Positions 8,018 through 17,913 of a stretch of 64,000 nucleotides of DNA are shown here, in pieces. Below the pieces are notes generated by a model. The model did not search any database and was not told the DNA's origin. It saw only the letters and a list, made by a program, of their open reading frames with translations. A program made the position numbers and the translations under genes. Source of the DNA: Mucilaginibacter flavus (GTDB lineage Bacteria > Bacteroidota > Bacteroidia > Sphingobacteriales > Sphingobacteriaceae); the NCBI RefSeq assembly GCF_030409315.1, contig NZ_JAUFPS010000093.1:1-64000 (forward strand), read 5' to 3'. Within the stretch, counting starts at the first letter, position 1; every line of letters starts with the position of its first letter.

Positions 8018-10579
8018 TTAGTTTTTGACGGCCAGTACTTCCACTGGTTTTAAAAATGTTTCTTTAGATAAACCGGCCTGTCTTAATATCTTCGTATAAT
8101 CGTAATAAACCTGTTTGTATAGGTGGGGCTCTATTGCTTCAAAGTTAGAGCTCTTTAATAGTGTTTCTGCTATGAAGGTAGCAGAAAGCTTATGCCCATA
8201 CTCGTCACAAATTTGTATAACAAAACGCCAGTAGCTGCCTAATTTTGTATAGTCGTTGCTCAGCAACGCTTTTTTTATCTTTAAGCTGTAAACCAACGAT
8301 TTCATATATGATGTAAATGTGTTTCCATCATTATCATACAAATCATTAATAGGCATATAAATACGGGTGAGTTCTTTTAAATTACCAAGTTTATGATATG
8401 CCTCTGCTTGTAGCGTATTTAAAAAGAAATTATATATCGGCGTATCTCTACCATCGTTGTGATTGACACGTTTGATAACGTTGATAAACCGCAGTATTTT
8501 TTCGGGATGTTGGCAAATTATTAAAGAATACCCTGCAATTAAATAAATGAGATCGTTTGCCGGATTCTTGGCAACGCTGGCTGCCTTTGGAGGATTAAAA
8601 ATAAAATGCGTTAAATCGCTAAAAAACGATTTCTTAATAATTCCGTATTTGAAAAACTGGTAAATAGCATCAACACAATTTAATGGGTTTATGATAAACT
8701 GTTGCATTTCCTCGGTTGGGAAACTTTTTAATTTATGAATATATCCCTCAAGCTGGTTAAACTCAAACTGTTGAATGGCTATTATTGCCAGACCAGTGTA
8801 AGTGATTATCCTTTTTGTGGCCGACAATTCAAATTTAAGAAGTGTTTGCAAGGTTTTTTTATAGCTGATGTTGATAAATTCCAGGCCAAAGAAGTAATAA
8901 AACAATTCATCGGTACATGTTTGTTTAAAGAAACCCGACATGGATTCGCTATGCGTAACAGTGGCACTCATTTTTTCGAGCAAGCTTCCTAAAAAGATGA
9001 CTACCTCTGATTTTTCGTGCGGTGTTAATTCTGTTAATGATAATAGCTCAAAACACTCTTTTTGATTGTTTTTGATAGCATGTATTATGCACCATTTTAA
9101 TACGGCAATTTTACGTTCATTGTTTTTAAATAATTGGTTTATGGTAGTTGTTAACTTGTTATCAAAACATTGGTTACTATCATTTAAAAATTTGGTTGCA
9201 ATAGTGAACTCTAAAAAATTGTTATTTCCAAATTGCACCCTGGTGTTAAATTGCGATTCAATGCTGGTATTAATTTCTTTTAAAAAGCCAATACTTAGCA
9301 ACTCGTTATAAGCGTGACTATATTGCCTTAGCAGATCGTTAACTTTAAGCTTGTTAAGATCATACTCCCGGTTTTCAAAGTCCATATTTTCAACAAGCCC
9401 GTTTAAAAGGAGTATTTTTTCGGTTGCGTAATGGCCCAGGTAAACCTTATTTAATATAAAGGTTGATATAAGATCATAAATGCTAAAATGATCAATATGG
9501 TTAAGTGTAAAGTTTTCCTTATGTTGCTTGTAATAAAATTGGAAATATAACGGGTTAGTAAAATCGTTGGCAATATCTGTTGTTATATTGCTTTGATTGG
9601 CGGGGTTTATTTTATTGCTGAGTTCCTTTATCTCCTGGATACTTAAAAGAGGTACATTATCGCCAGATTGATCATCTGTCATAAAGCCATGATACCATTT
9701 ATCCTGGTTATTGGCCAATGTGTGCTTGTTATTAGTCCAGTTTGATGAACGCATGGTAAGTACCAGCTTAAACCAGTTTTGTGCCTGGTAAAAAGAAAAG
9801 ACGTCCATAAGCTGATAAAGCATTAATTCAAACTGATCGTTCTTGAACATATGTTCATCAAAGCCATCAATAACAAGATAAAAATTTCCCTCCTTACGGT
9901 TATTTACATCGAGTAATGACATAACATCTTCTTCTGGCGTGTAGCCAAGCAACGTTAATAGCCAGTCATTAAGGTCGCGGCCACTTAAAAAAATACTCAT
10001 TAGTGCGCTGCTGCTAAAAAATAGCACAATATCGTTGGTTCGGGCGTTTATGTTATCTGCCAATTTCTCATCTATCCAATGGCATAAGGCTATTGTTTTA
10101 CCATAGCCAGACGGGGCGGTGAATACTGTAGCCGCGTAATCTCCTCTCAAAAATTCGGCAAAATGATCGTCGATAAAACCTCTTTTTATAGTTTGATTGT
10201 ATGGAATACCTGATTTGTTTTTTAAGGCCTGTAACGTAAAATTGGTAATTTTTAAGGCCTTGCTGTTTAATGTTTCCCAATTAACATTCGTAGCATTTGA
10301 TTTCGCGGTTTTATTATCATGTTTTTCGCAAAAATCATCCCATCCGTTATATCCACAATATTTAGCCATTACATCAATGGTAAATATGGAGGGATTAAAC
10401 TTACTGTATGCAAAACCATAGATACGTTTTAAGGTGGTTTCACTCACAATAAATTTGGTTTTGTTGAAAATAAGCGCCGAGATCACTTTGCAGTCGCTGG
10501 GGGTGACACTTTTAAGATTAGATACATTTAAGACACACGATTTTAACAATTCAAATGAATGAGAAGAGGTGGCTGTCAT
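8018..10579 (-). CDS. NACHT/STAND-type P-loop NTPase with N-terminal putative DNA-binding module
   Basis: An 853-residue protein. Residues about 10-88 form a small helical module containing VSETTLKRIYGF, then PSIFTIDVMAKYCGYNGWDDF; this layout recurs at the N-terminus of many uncharacterised Bacteroidota proteins and resembles a helix-turn-helix, so DNA binding is my inference. The NTPase core has a P-loop APSGYGKT (155-162), Walker B FYLVIDGFDEH (233-243) with the D-G-x-D-E arrangement typical of NACHT ATPases, and a sensor-like LVLTMRSSNW (271-280). Residues about 480-853 are all helical, probably TPR-like sensor repeats. STAND proteins are ATP-dependent switches in transcription control, cell death or phage defence. 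It is monocistronic, convergent with the hydrolase, and divergent from exopolysaccharide locus 1 across 0.9 kb. No effector domain (nuclease, TIR, protease) was recognised. Confidence 0.75.
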   Translation of the reverse strand: MTATSSHSFELLKSCVLNVSNLKSVTPSDCKVISALIFNKTKFIVSETTLKRIYGFAYSKFNPSIFTIDVMAKYCGYNGWDDFCEKHDNKTAKSNATNVNWETLNSKALKITNFTLQALKNKSGIPYNQTIKRGFIDDHFAEFLRGDYAATVFTAPSGYGKTIALCHWIDEKLADNINARTNDIVLFFSSSALMSIFLSGRDLNDWLLTLLGYTPEEDVMSLLDVNNRKEGNFYLVIDGFDEHMFKNDQFELMLYQLMDVFSFYQAQNWFKLVLTMRSSNWTNNKHTLANNQDKWYHGFMTDDQSGDNVPLLSIQEIKELSNKINPANQSNITTDIANDFTNPLYFQFYYKQHKENFTLNHIDHFSIYDLISTFILNKVYLGHYATEKILLLNGLVENMDFENREYDLNKLKVNDLLRQYSHAYNELLSIGFLKEINTSIESQFNTRVQFGNNNFLEFTIATKFLNDSNQCFDNKLTTTINQLFKNNERKIAVLKWCIIHAIKNNQKECFELLSLTELTPHEKSEVVIFLGSLLEKMSATVTHSESMSGFFKQTCTDELFYYFFGLEFINISYKKTLQTLLKFELSATKRIITYTGLAIIAIQQFEFNQLEGYIHKLKSFPTEEMQQFIINPLNCVDAIYQFFKYGIIKKSFFSDLTHFIFNPPKAASVAKNPANDLIYLIAGYSLIICQHPEKILRFINVIKRVNHNDGRDTPIYNFFLNTLQAEAYHKLGNLKELTRIYMPINDLYDNDGNTFTSYMKSLVYSLKIKKALLSNDYTKLGSYWRFVIQICDEYGHKLSATFIAETLLKSSNFEAIEPHLYKQVYYDYTKILRQAGLSKETFLKPVEVLAVKN

Positions 10580-11497
10580 ATATTTAGGATTTAAGTTATA
10601 GTCAAATATTGCTACGGAACGATTGCTTTTATTATTCCAGGTTGGTAAGGGGTTTCAACTTGAGGGGGAGAATAATAATTTATGAATGTAACGATTGTTA
10701 ATAGCTAAAAGGTGCTACCAAAATACAAATGAATGGAATGAATGTGGTTTCATTTAATGAATAAGAGTTATACCGGTTTTAACAATAGAATTAATAGGGT
10801 TTGCTTAGTTATTACTTATATTATATTTTATTCATATATAAATATAGTTATTGTTTTGTAATAAATAAAAAAATCGCATCGGGATTCATCTTAATCAATA
10901 AAAAATCTAAAGCAATCAACAACACATTATATCAATATGTGGCTGCATATAAAATTATGCGATATAGTTAAAAAAGGAGCGTTATAAGCGGTATTTAGGT
11001 TAAGTTTTTTAACTGAGTATGGCATTTTATATCCATTAACCTGCCGGTAATGGCAAGTTGAGGGTAGCAAACAATAAATTTACAGCAACTTATGATTTAA
11101 TCGATTGCATAAATATAACTATAAGGCATATGTATGTCAAGTTAATTACGGTATAAATCATGATTATAATCAGGTATACTACCGGGCTGGACGGCAATCA
11201 TCGGTAATGGTTGTCAAAGTCTCCTGTTGCGTAGGGGCACGGCTTGTTTAAAATTGTTTTATAGATGGATAAGCCGAGCCATCATATTATCTTTTCCATT
11301 CACTGGTGTGAGTTCTATTCACTTTATTCAAAGCAACTGAAGCTCATTTATATTGCCTTTTCTGCCTTAACTTTCCACTTATTAAGCCCGTATTAAAAAA
11401 AGACGATTACATAATAATATCAGGATTGAAAATACAAACAATTGCAAATTATACATCTAACACCAAGTGCATTAAGCAAATCTTATAAACTAACACT
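10580..11497. other. Long gene-free region between the NTPase and exopolysaccharide locus 1
   Basis: This 918-base AT-rich stretch divides divergent genes. The longest frames inside are short and lack coding character. A 10-bp inverted repeat (10966-10975 with 11005-11014, sequence AGTTAAAAAA and complement) encloses a 29-base loop, and a 6-bp dyad lies at 11033-11053. No exact TAnnTTTG was found close to the Wzc start. The length suggests upstream control elements or a long leader for the exopolysaccharide operon, but I see no recognisable riboswitch. Confidence 0.5.
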
Positions 11498-13891
11498 ATG
11501 AACAACACCGATATTTTGGCAGAAAAACTCGATTTTTCTTATAAGAAAGAAGTTAGACAAGGTGATTTGATGAGTTTAATAGCCATATGTATTAATTACT
11601 GGTATTTGTTTGTGATAAGCCTTATCGCCTGCTCCATTTTCGCATTCTGCTATATTAACTATTTACCCACTCAATGGAATGTGGCGGGTAAAATCATAGT
11701 TGAAGACGATAAAAACTCAACTTCAAAATCGCTAACAAACGGCGTGAACGCCGATCTGGCGTCGTTATTTGACATAAAAAGTAATGCCGATAATGAAGTG
11801 AAGGTTTTAAAATCAAAAGGCCTTTTAAAACAAGTGGTATCTAAACTCAATTTAAATCTGCATGTACTTGATAACAATGGATTACGCAAGTTTGAATTGT
11901 ATGAGGATGCTCCATTTGTAGTAACAGCCATCTATAAACAGGATTTTTCAAAACTCTCTAAATTCGATATCCAGGTAATTGACGACTATCACTTTAAATT
12001 AAGTGATGATAAAGAAAACATTGCTTTAGCCGGAGAATTTGGTAAGCCTTTGGAACTCAATAAATACTCACTTATTTTAAATAAAACCTCAAATTTTAAA
12101 CCCAAAGGCGATTATGTTGTAAAGGTGCAATCTGTAAAACAGGCAGAAGCAGAGCTTTCGGGAAATTTTAACGTGGGTTTGGATGATAAGCAAGCTACGG
12201 TGATTAATCTTCAACTCACTACCGGTAATCCTGTTAAGGGAGAGCGGATATTACAAACATTGATGAAGGTGTATATGCAAAATAACCTTTCAAATAAGAT
12301 AAGGATTGCCGATAGCACCATGAAATTCATTGACACCCGCCTTGTTGTGGTTGGGGCAGAGTTGAACAAAGTGGAAAAAAGCCTGGAGCAATATAAGGTT
12401 CAAAATAAAATATCGGATATCAACGCGCAATCAAAGGCTTTGGTTGAAGGTGCAAATCAGTATCAGGATAAGCTAAACGAAAACGAGGTACAGCTGGCGG
12501 TAGCCAATGATCTGTATAAGTATGTAAGTAAAGAAAATAGCAACCAGGTTGTGCCCAGTTCATTGATTACCAAAGATATGGCATTTGGCACTGCTATTAA
12601 CGCTTACAATGAGATGCTTTTAAAAAAGGAAGAGCTTAAACTTACCTTAACCGAAAACAGTTCCTATATCGAGAATCTCGATCAGCAAATATCACTGGCA
12701 CGCAAGGCGCTTTTAACAAGTTTAGGTAATTATCGTAATAGTTTACAAGTTTCCCAATCAGCGTTTCGCAAACAAAATTCTACTATCGAAAACCAGATAT
12801 CTACCGCCCCGGTAAAGGAAAGGATTTATTTGGACTACGCCCGGCAGCAGAGTTTAAAGCAAGACCTTTATTTGTTTTTGCTTCAAAAGCGCGAGGAAAC
12901 AGCCATATCACAAACGGCAACCCTTTCAAGCTGCCGCATTTTGGATGATGCCGAAAGCGACGAGGCCCCATTTGCCCCCAAAAAGTCGCTGATATACACA
13001 TTGAGCGTGTTCGCGGGTTTGTTTTTACCTGTAGCCGGACTCAGTATAAAGGAAATGTTGAATATCCGCATCAATTCAAAATCGGATATAGACAAACATA
13101 CAAGTGTACCACTATTGGGTGAAATAAGCAGGAACCCTAACAAAAACCGGAATTTGATTTATAACGACGCGCGCTCTATTATATCCGAAGAGATAAGGGC
13201 CCTGCGTACCAACTTAAAGTATGTAACGGAAAAAGGCAAATCGAACGTAATTCTGTTTACATCAAGCATGAGCGGCGAAGGAAAATCGTTTATTTCCCTT
13301 AACCTGGGCAACTCTATAGCCATATCGGGCAAAAAGGTAGTTTTACTGGAGCTCGATTTGCGCAAGCCACGTTTGTTGAAAAATATGGGGGTCGATAATG
13401 ATTATGGTTTTACAAATTATGTGATATCGGGCGGAGAAATCGGTGTTGATGAAATTATTAAACCATCAACCTTTAACGAAAACTTTTATTTTATTTCATC
13501 TGGTCCTGTACCTCCAAATCCGGCCGAGATTCTGATGAGCGATCATCTTAAAACCCTGATAGACGATTTAAAAACAAAATTTGACTACGTAATTATAGAT
13601 AGCGCTCCTGTGGGCCTGGTATCAGATGCCCTGATTATAGAGGAGTTTGCAGATATGACCTGTTATGTAGTAAGACAAAATTATACTTACAAATCGCAAT
13701 TAGGTATAGTGAATGATTTGTACAAAACAAAAAAAGCAAAGCGGTTATACCTCATTGTAAATGATATTGATCTGCATAAAAATAATATAACCGGCTACGG
13801 TCACGGCTATGGAAGTTACGGGTACGATGTTATAGAAGAGAGTACTCAAAACGGGGTATCAAACCTGATAAAAAAACTGCACATTTTTTAA
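11498..13891 (+). CDS. Wzc-like polysaccharide co-polymerase with tyrosine-kinase domain
   Basis: A 797-residue fusion of a Wzz-type chain-length regulator and a BY-kinase. Transmembrane helix 1 lies near residues 32-52; a periplasmic region with coiled coil (about 270-470) leads to helix 2 near 497-517. The cytoplasmic kinase follows: EEIRALRTNLKYV, Walker A SMSGEGKSF (about 590-598), Walker A' VVLLELDLRKPRL (about 613-625) and Walker B DYVIIDSAPVG (about 695-705). A tyrosine-rich tail GYGHGYGSYGYD (about 766-777) carries the expected autophosphorylation sites. The protein governs polymer length and couples polymerisation to export through Wza. It is the first gene of locus 1 and is 10 bases before the flippase. 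The usual Wzb phosphatase and Wza are not adjacent; a Wza-like gene closes the locus instead. Confidence 0.93.
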   Translation: MNNTDILAEKLDFSYKKEVRQGDLMSLIAICINYWYLFVISLIACSIFAFCYINYLPTQWNVAGKIIVEDDKNSTSKSLTNGVNADLASLFDIKSNADNEVKVLKSKGLLKQVVSKLNLNLHVLDNNGLRKFELYEDAPFVVTAIYKQDFSKLSKFDIQVIDDYHFKLSDDKENIALAGEFGKPLELNKYSLILNKTSNFKPKGDYVVKVQSVKQAEAELSGNFNVGLDDKQATVINLQLTTGNPVKGERILQTLMKVYMQNNLSNKIRIADSTMKFIDTRLVVVGAELNKVEKSLEQYKVQNKISDINAQSKALVEGANQYQDKLNENEVQLAVANDLYKYVSKENSNQVVPSSLITKDMAFGTAINAYNEMLLKKEELKLTLTENSSYIENLDQQISLARKALLTSLGNYRNSLQVSQSAFRKQNSTIENQISTAPVKERIYLDYARQQSLKQDLYLFLLQKREETAISQTATLSSCRILDDAESDEAPFAPKKSLIYTLSVFAGLFLPVAGLSIKEMLNIRINSKSDIDKHTSVPLLGEISRNPNKNRNLIYNDARSIISEEIRALRTNLKYVTEKGKSNVILFTSSMSGEGKSFISLNLGNSIAISGKKVVLLELDLRKPRLLKNMGVDNDYGFTNYVISGGEIGVDEIIKPSTFNENFYFISSGPVPPNPAEILMSDHLKTLIDDLKTKFDYVIIDSAPVGLVSDALIIEEFADMTCYVVRQNYTYKSQLGIVNDLYKTKKAKRLYLIVNDIDLHKNNITGYGHGYGSYGYDVIEESTQNGVSNLIKKLHIF

Positions 13892-13901
13892 TAACCAACA
13901 G

Positions 13902-15263
13902 ATGATTCAGGCAGTACAAGCTAATGTGTTTAAGTTAATTAACAGGGGGCATGAACGCTCTGTTAAGGCTAAAAAGAATATCCTTAAATCGGTGTTTCTT
14001 AAGGGCGGCAGCCTGGTTATTTCGTTTTTGTTAATGCCGCTTACCATTAGCTATGTAAACCCAACACAATATGGTATTTGGCTAACACTAAGCTCGTTTA
14101 TTATATGGGCAGGTTTCTTTGATCTGGGTATGGGTAATGGTCTGAAAAATAAACTTGCTGAAGCCATTACCCTTGGCGATTTTTCAAAAGCACGCAGTTA
14201 TGTAAGTACGGCCTACCTGATGTTGATTGTTATTGCCATTTTAATGTTTACAGCTTTCTGCATCGTAAACCCTTTTATTAATTGGCAGGGCGTATTTAAT
14301 GTTAACTCATCCGTATATAACAACCTGGGGCAATTGGTATTTTTTACCATTTGTTTCTTTTGCATCCAATTTGTTGTACAGCTCATAAACACCATTTTAA
14401 CAGCCAATCATGAGCCTGCTAAAAGCGCTGTAATAAATCTGGTAGGCCAGGTGCTAACCCTGGTATCAATAATTGTTTTAATGAAGCTTAAAGCAGGTAC
14501 ATTAACAGACCTGGTTATCATTATGGCCGGCTTGCCGGTACTGGCCCTCATTGCCGGCAGTATCTGGTTTTACAATGGCAGTTACAATTATATAGCGCCA
14601 CGCGTGGGTTCATTGAATTTTAAATATGCCAAAAGTTTGCTGTTTACAGGCAGCGCGTTCTTTATTATTCAGATAGGGGCCTTGGTGCTGTATGAAACTG
14701 ATAATATTGTTATAACCCAGCTGCTTGGCCCTGCAGAGGTAACAACTTTTAACGCCGCGTATAAACTATTCTCGGTGATACTCATGTTTTTCCTTATTGT
14801 GATTACCCCGTTTTGGAGTGCCTTTACAGAAGCCTACACCAAAGGCGATCATCAATGGATAAAAAGCACTTTAACAAGTATCAAAAAGGTATGGCTGGTA
14901 TTGAGTTTATGCACTGTGCTGTTATTACTGGCATCGCCATGGCTTTACGCGTTGTGGCTGGGCAAAAGTGTTGCCGTTCCGTTTAGCCTTTCGGTAAGTA
15001 TGTGCCTTTACACTATAGTTTCTATATGGCAAACTATACACGTTTATCTTTTAAATGGCACGGGTAAAATTAAACTTCAATTATACCTGGTTACGGCAAG
15101 CGCCGTAGTAAATATCCCATTGGCTATACTACTGGGCAGGTGGTTTGGCCTGGCGGGTGTAACAGCGGCCAACACCGTTTTATTTATAATAATGAGCGCT
15201 GTTTTTTATATACAAACCAATAAAATAATTAACAAAACGGCTACCGGAGTTTTTAACGAATGA
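13902..15263 (+). CDS. Wzx-like polysaccharide flippase
   Basis: A 453-residue integral membrane protein with about 12-14 hydrophobic helices and the N-terminal pattern of the polysaccharide transporter (PST/MATE-like) family: KGGSLVISFLLMPLTISYVN, then WLTLSSFIIWAGFFDLGMGN. Flippases of this type move undecaprenyl-linked repeat units across the inner membrane before polymerisation by Wzy. The gene is 10 bases downstream of the Wzc-like gene and is clearly in the same operon. A second, distinct flippase is encoded in locus 2. Confidence 0.9.
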   Translation: MIQAVQANVFKLINRGHERSVKAKKNILKSVFLKGGSLVISFLLMPLTISYVNPTQYGIWLTLSSFIIWAGFFDLGMGNGLKNKLAEAITLGDFSKARSYVSTAYLMLIVIAILMFTAFCIVNPFINWQGVFNVNSSVYNNLGQLVFFTICFFCIQFVVQLINTILTANHEPAKSAVINLVGQVLTLVSIIVLMKLKAGTLTDLVIIMAGLPVLALIAGSIWFYNGSYNYIAPRVGSLNFKYAKSLLFTGSAFFIIQIGALVLYETDNIVITQLLGPAEVTTFNAAYKLFSVILMFFLIVITPFWSAFTEAYTKGDHQWIKSTLTSIKKVWLVLSLCTVLLLLASPWLYALWLGKSVAVPFSLSVSMCLYTIVSIWQTIHVYLLNGTGKIKLQLYLVTASAVVNIPLAILLGRWFGLAGVTAANTVLFIIMSAVFYIQTNKIINKTATGVFNE

Positions 15264-15288
15264 TTTAAAACATTAAACCTAAATACTT

Positions 15289-15984
15289 ATGAAAGCCTAT
15301 ATAGATAGTTCATTTATAACAAACCCACTGGGCGAGTACTTAAAATGGCTAAAATGCAAAACCGTTTATCAGCTAAGATATTGGGGCAATCACTTGCGTA
15401 TAGGGTATTTGAGTAAAGTGAGTAATTCCAATTTTGGAAGGTACAATACACTGGGGGCTCAATGTATTGTTAGCAACTGCACCCTTGGCGATTTTTCATA
15501 CATCAACAGTTTCAGCTTTGTGTTAAATGCAAAAATCGGGCGGTATTGCTCAGTAGGCCCCAATGTAAAAATAGCTCCGGGTAAGCACCCTACCTCTGTT
15601 TTTGTTAGCACACACCCGGTAACTTTCAATAATCAGCCAAACCTGGTCAAAAACTATTGTACGGAACCTAAGTTCAAAAACCATCAGCCGGTTACCATTG
15701 GTAACGATGTTTGGATAGGGGCAAATGCAATTATTATTGATGGCATACATATTAGTAACGGCGCTATTATAGCGGCCAATTCATTGGTGATACGTGATGT
15801 TGGGCCATATGAAATAGTGGGCGGTAATCCTGCTAAATTCATCAAAAAACGTTTTGACGACGAGCAGATAAAATACTTGTTGGATACCGAGTGGTGGAAC
15901 AGAAGCGAAGAATGGATTGAGGCTAATATTGCCAGGTTTTGGGATATAGAAAATTTTGTTGAACCAACTTTAGCAACAGTGTAG
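15289..15984 (+). CDS. CatB-related left-handed beta-helix acyltransferase
   Basis: A 231-residue hexapeptide-repeat protein. The repeats run from about residue 55 to 185, with an inserted loop around STHPVTFNN, then VTIGNDVWIGANAIIIDG, ISNGAIIAANSLVIRDVGPY and the family's closing IVGGNPAKFIKKRF followed by LLDTEWW. This arrangement is that of the CatB/Vat xenobiotic-acyltransferase branch, whose members in glycan loci acetylate sugars using acetyl-CoA. His in STHP is the likely catalytic base. It is the first of five acyltransferases in locus 1 and ends one base before the next start, indicating tight co-translation. Confidence 0.87.
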   Translation: MKAYIDSSFITNPLGEYLKWLKCKTVYQLRYWGNHLRIGYLSKVSNSNFGRYNTLGAQCIVSNCTLGDFSYINSFSFVLNAKIGRYCSVGPNVKIAPGKHPTSVFVSTHPVTFNNQPNLVKNYCTEPKFKNHQPVTIGNDVWIGANAIIIDGIHISNGAIIAANSLVIRDVGPYEIVGGNPAKFIKKRFDDEQIKYLLDTEWWNRSEEWIEANIARFWDIENFVEPTLATV

Positions 15985-15985
15985 T

Positions 15986-16627
15986 ATGATATATCTGATC
16001 AGAAAATTTTACAGGGCGTTGCGTGTTTTGTACTACAAAATGGCGCGGGGATATTCATGGATCATCAGTTGTTTTAAATTCTATTTAAATGGCGTGCAGT
16101 TTTCAGGTGATTTTATAGGGTTTGGGATTCCCATTCTTGATATAAACATGAGGGGGCGGTTTACCATTGGCAGGCGTTTTAGGTTTAACAGTGGTAAATA
16201 CCATGCCATGGGCGGCCGGCAGCAGCAATGCTATTTTGTAGTGGCCGAGGGAGCCGAATTATCCATAGGTGAAAATGTTGGCGTTACATCTGTAGCTATT
16301 ATTTGCCACGATAAGATAAGTATTGGTAATAATGTAAAAATTGGCATCAATACAGTCATTTACGACACCGATTTTCATTCGCTGGATGCGAGGTACAGGA
16401 ACAGCTATCCCGAACGGCTGGATGGCGTAAAATCAAGGCCTGTGGTTATTAAGGACGGTGCATTTATTGGCGGGCACAGCACTATTTTAAAAGGTGTAAC
16501 CATAGGTAAAAACTCAATTGTAGGGGCCGGCTCTGTAGTATTTCAGGATATTCCGGATGAACAAATCTGGATAGGTAATCCTGCCAAGTTTGTGAAAGAA
16601 AATCAATATGCGGGAGTTTTAATATAA
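15986..16627 (+). CDS. Left-handed beta-helix acyltransferase
   Basis: A 213-residue hexapeptide-repeat acyltransferase: coils begin near residue 85 (GENVGVTSVAIICH) and continue through ISIGNNVKIGINTVIYDTDFHS, then VVIKDGAFIGGHSTILKG and VTIGKNSIVGAGSVVFQDI, closing with IWIGNPAKFVK. The YDTDFHS loop carries the presumed catalytic histidine. The N-terminal 80 residues are basic and amphipathic and may lie against the membrane. Probably O-acetylates a sugar of the locus 1 repeat unit. The gene begins one base after the preceding stop and is five bases before the polymerase gene. Confidence 0.87.
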   Translation: MIYLIRKFYRALRVLYYKMARGYSWIISCFKFYLNGVQFSGDFIGFGIPILDINMRGRFTIGRRFRFNSGKYHAMGGRQQQCYFVVAEGAELSIGENVGVTSVAIICHDKISIGNNVKIGINTVIYDTDFHSLDARYRNSYPERLDGVKSRPVVIKDGAFIGGHSTILKGVTIGKNSIVGAGSVVFQDIPDEQIWIGNPAKFVKENQYAGVLI

Positions 16628-16632
16628 GTAGC

Positions 16633-17904
16633 ATGAATCAGCAAAAGTTAACATCGTTTTTATTGTTAATACTTATCCTGGCTTCATTTTTTCACATCCA
16701 GGCTATAGCGTTAGGAATTGCTTTGGTAATTATTCTGTTGCCAATGGATCAGCAAGCTACTGCTATAAAAATGGCCCGTTTATTTCTCTTTTTAATGTTA
16801 CCTGTAGTATTGGGTTTGCTGGTTGGGTTTGAAAATGATACTTATCTCATTTTCAAAGACTTCTATTACTTCACCATTCCATTGTTGTTTATAACAGCCG
16901 GCATAGTTATGGCCTGCCGCCTTACTATTGATCAGTTTTTAAAAACATTGATTTACGCGGGTGTTATTACCTCTATCGTAGTAACCTGTATTTCTATCTC
17001 TTATATAGGGTTTGGGGCACTAACAGATCCATACTCGGCCCATTATGCCATGGGTATTGTTGGTACTCCCGGCCCGCCGGTGGCATTGGCTTGTTTGCTG
17101 CTTACCCGTAAGTTTAATATCCGGTTATTTAGGCCGCTTTGGTTTAACGTGTTTACCGCCATCAATGTAATGGGCATTTACATGTTTGCTTCGCGCACGT
17201 ACCTTATTATTACACTTTGCTTTTTGCTGTTGCTTATAGCAGATCGGGTAAAACGGCTTTGGATTCCGCCGGTAATACTTTTATTGGTTATTGCGTTTAC
17301 ACTTATTCCGTTTGATGCCTTAAAAGTTAACTCCGATGGCACCTTTATGGGCAAAATATTGGGCTCATTCTCGGAAGTGAGTATAGGACAGTACACCAGC
17401 GAACAGGATATTAATATGCAGTATCGTGGCTACGAGTCGTTTATGGCGTTAAAGGGCTACACTGAAGGGGATACCAAAAACTGGATTTTCGGTGGCTTAG
17501 GTAAATTAATTGATCTTAAAACTTTTGTGCGGCTTGGCGAGGATACCGATTTTCAGTTTATACCGGTGCTGCACAATGGCTGGCTTTACATACTTGTAAA
17601 AACCGGCATTATTGGCATAATTGTTTATGCTGCTGTTTTTTTAAGTCTTATTATCATCAATTGGCGCAAATATGCCGATAGTAGCAGTCCCCCTATAATC
17701 AGGCTTTTCTCCGCTTTGGCCGTTGGATGCATTATTAGCCTGTTACTTACCAACTACATAGTAACCGCCTTTTTCAATGTGGAAATGAGCATTTTGATGA
17801 TTACACTGGGATATAGCTATCTGAATTTTAATTCATTGGTATTTAAACAAAAAGAACGTGAAGAGGCCTTGCAAATAGAATTTGAAAGCCCATCATTTAT
17901 TTAA
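16633..17904 (+). CDS. Wzy-like O-antigen/exopolysaccharide polymerase
   Basis: A 423-residue membrane protein with about 10-12 hydrophobic helices and one larger periplasmic loop (about residues 235-315) before FIPVLHNGWLYILVKTGIIGI. The H-N-x-W-L-Y-I-L-V-K-x-G-I-I-G segment is typical of the Wzy/O-antigen-ligase superfamily. Position inside a locus with Wzx, Wzc and Wza makes it the best candidate for polymerising the locus 1 repeat unit in the periplasm. Sequence identity within this superfamily is low, so polymerase versus ligase rests on context. Confidence 0.82.
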   Translation: MNQQKLTSFLLLILILASFFHIQAIALGIALVIILLPMDQQATAIKMARLFLFLMLPVVLGLLVGFENDTYLIFKDFYYFTIPLLFITAGIVMACRLTIDQFLKTLIYAGVITSIVVTCISISYIGFGALTDPYSAHYAMGIVGTPGPPVALACLLLTRKFNIRLFRPLWFNVFTAINVMGIYMFASRTYLIITLCFLLLLIADRVKRLWIPPVILLLVIAFTLIPFDALKVNSDGTFMGKILGSFSEVSIGQYTSEQDINMQYRGYESFMALKGYTEGDTKNWIFGGLGKLIDLKTFVRLGEDTDFQFIPVLHNGWLYILVKTGIIGIIVYAAVFLSLIIINWRKYADSSSPPIIRLFSALAVGCIISLLLTNYIVTAFFNVEMSILMITLGYSYLNFNSLVFKQKEREEALQIEFESPSFI

Positions 17905-17913
17905 ATAAGCAAT

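Noticed and set aside
10966..11014. 10-bp A/T inverted repeat as a terminator or operator
   Set aside because: Composition is almost only A and T with a 29-base loop; too likely by chance to call as a feature, kept only as a note on the region.
11161..11208. Short frame of about 15 codons that could be a leader peptide before the Wzc gene
   Set aside because: No ribosome site, no repeated regulatory codons and no adjoining attenuator hairpin; consistent with chance.
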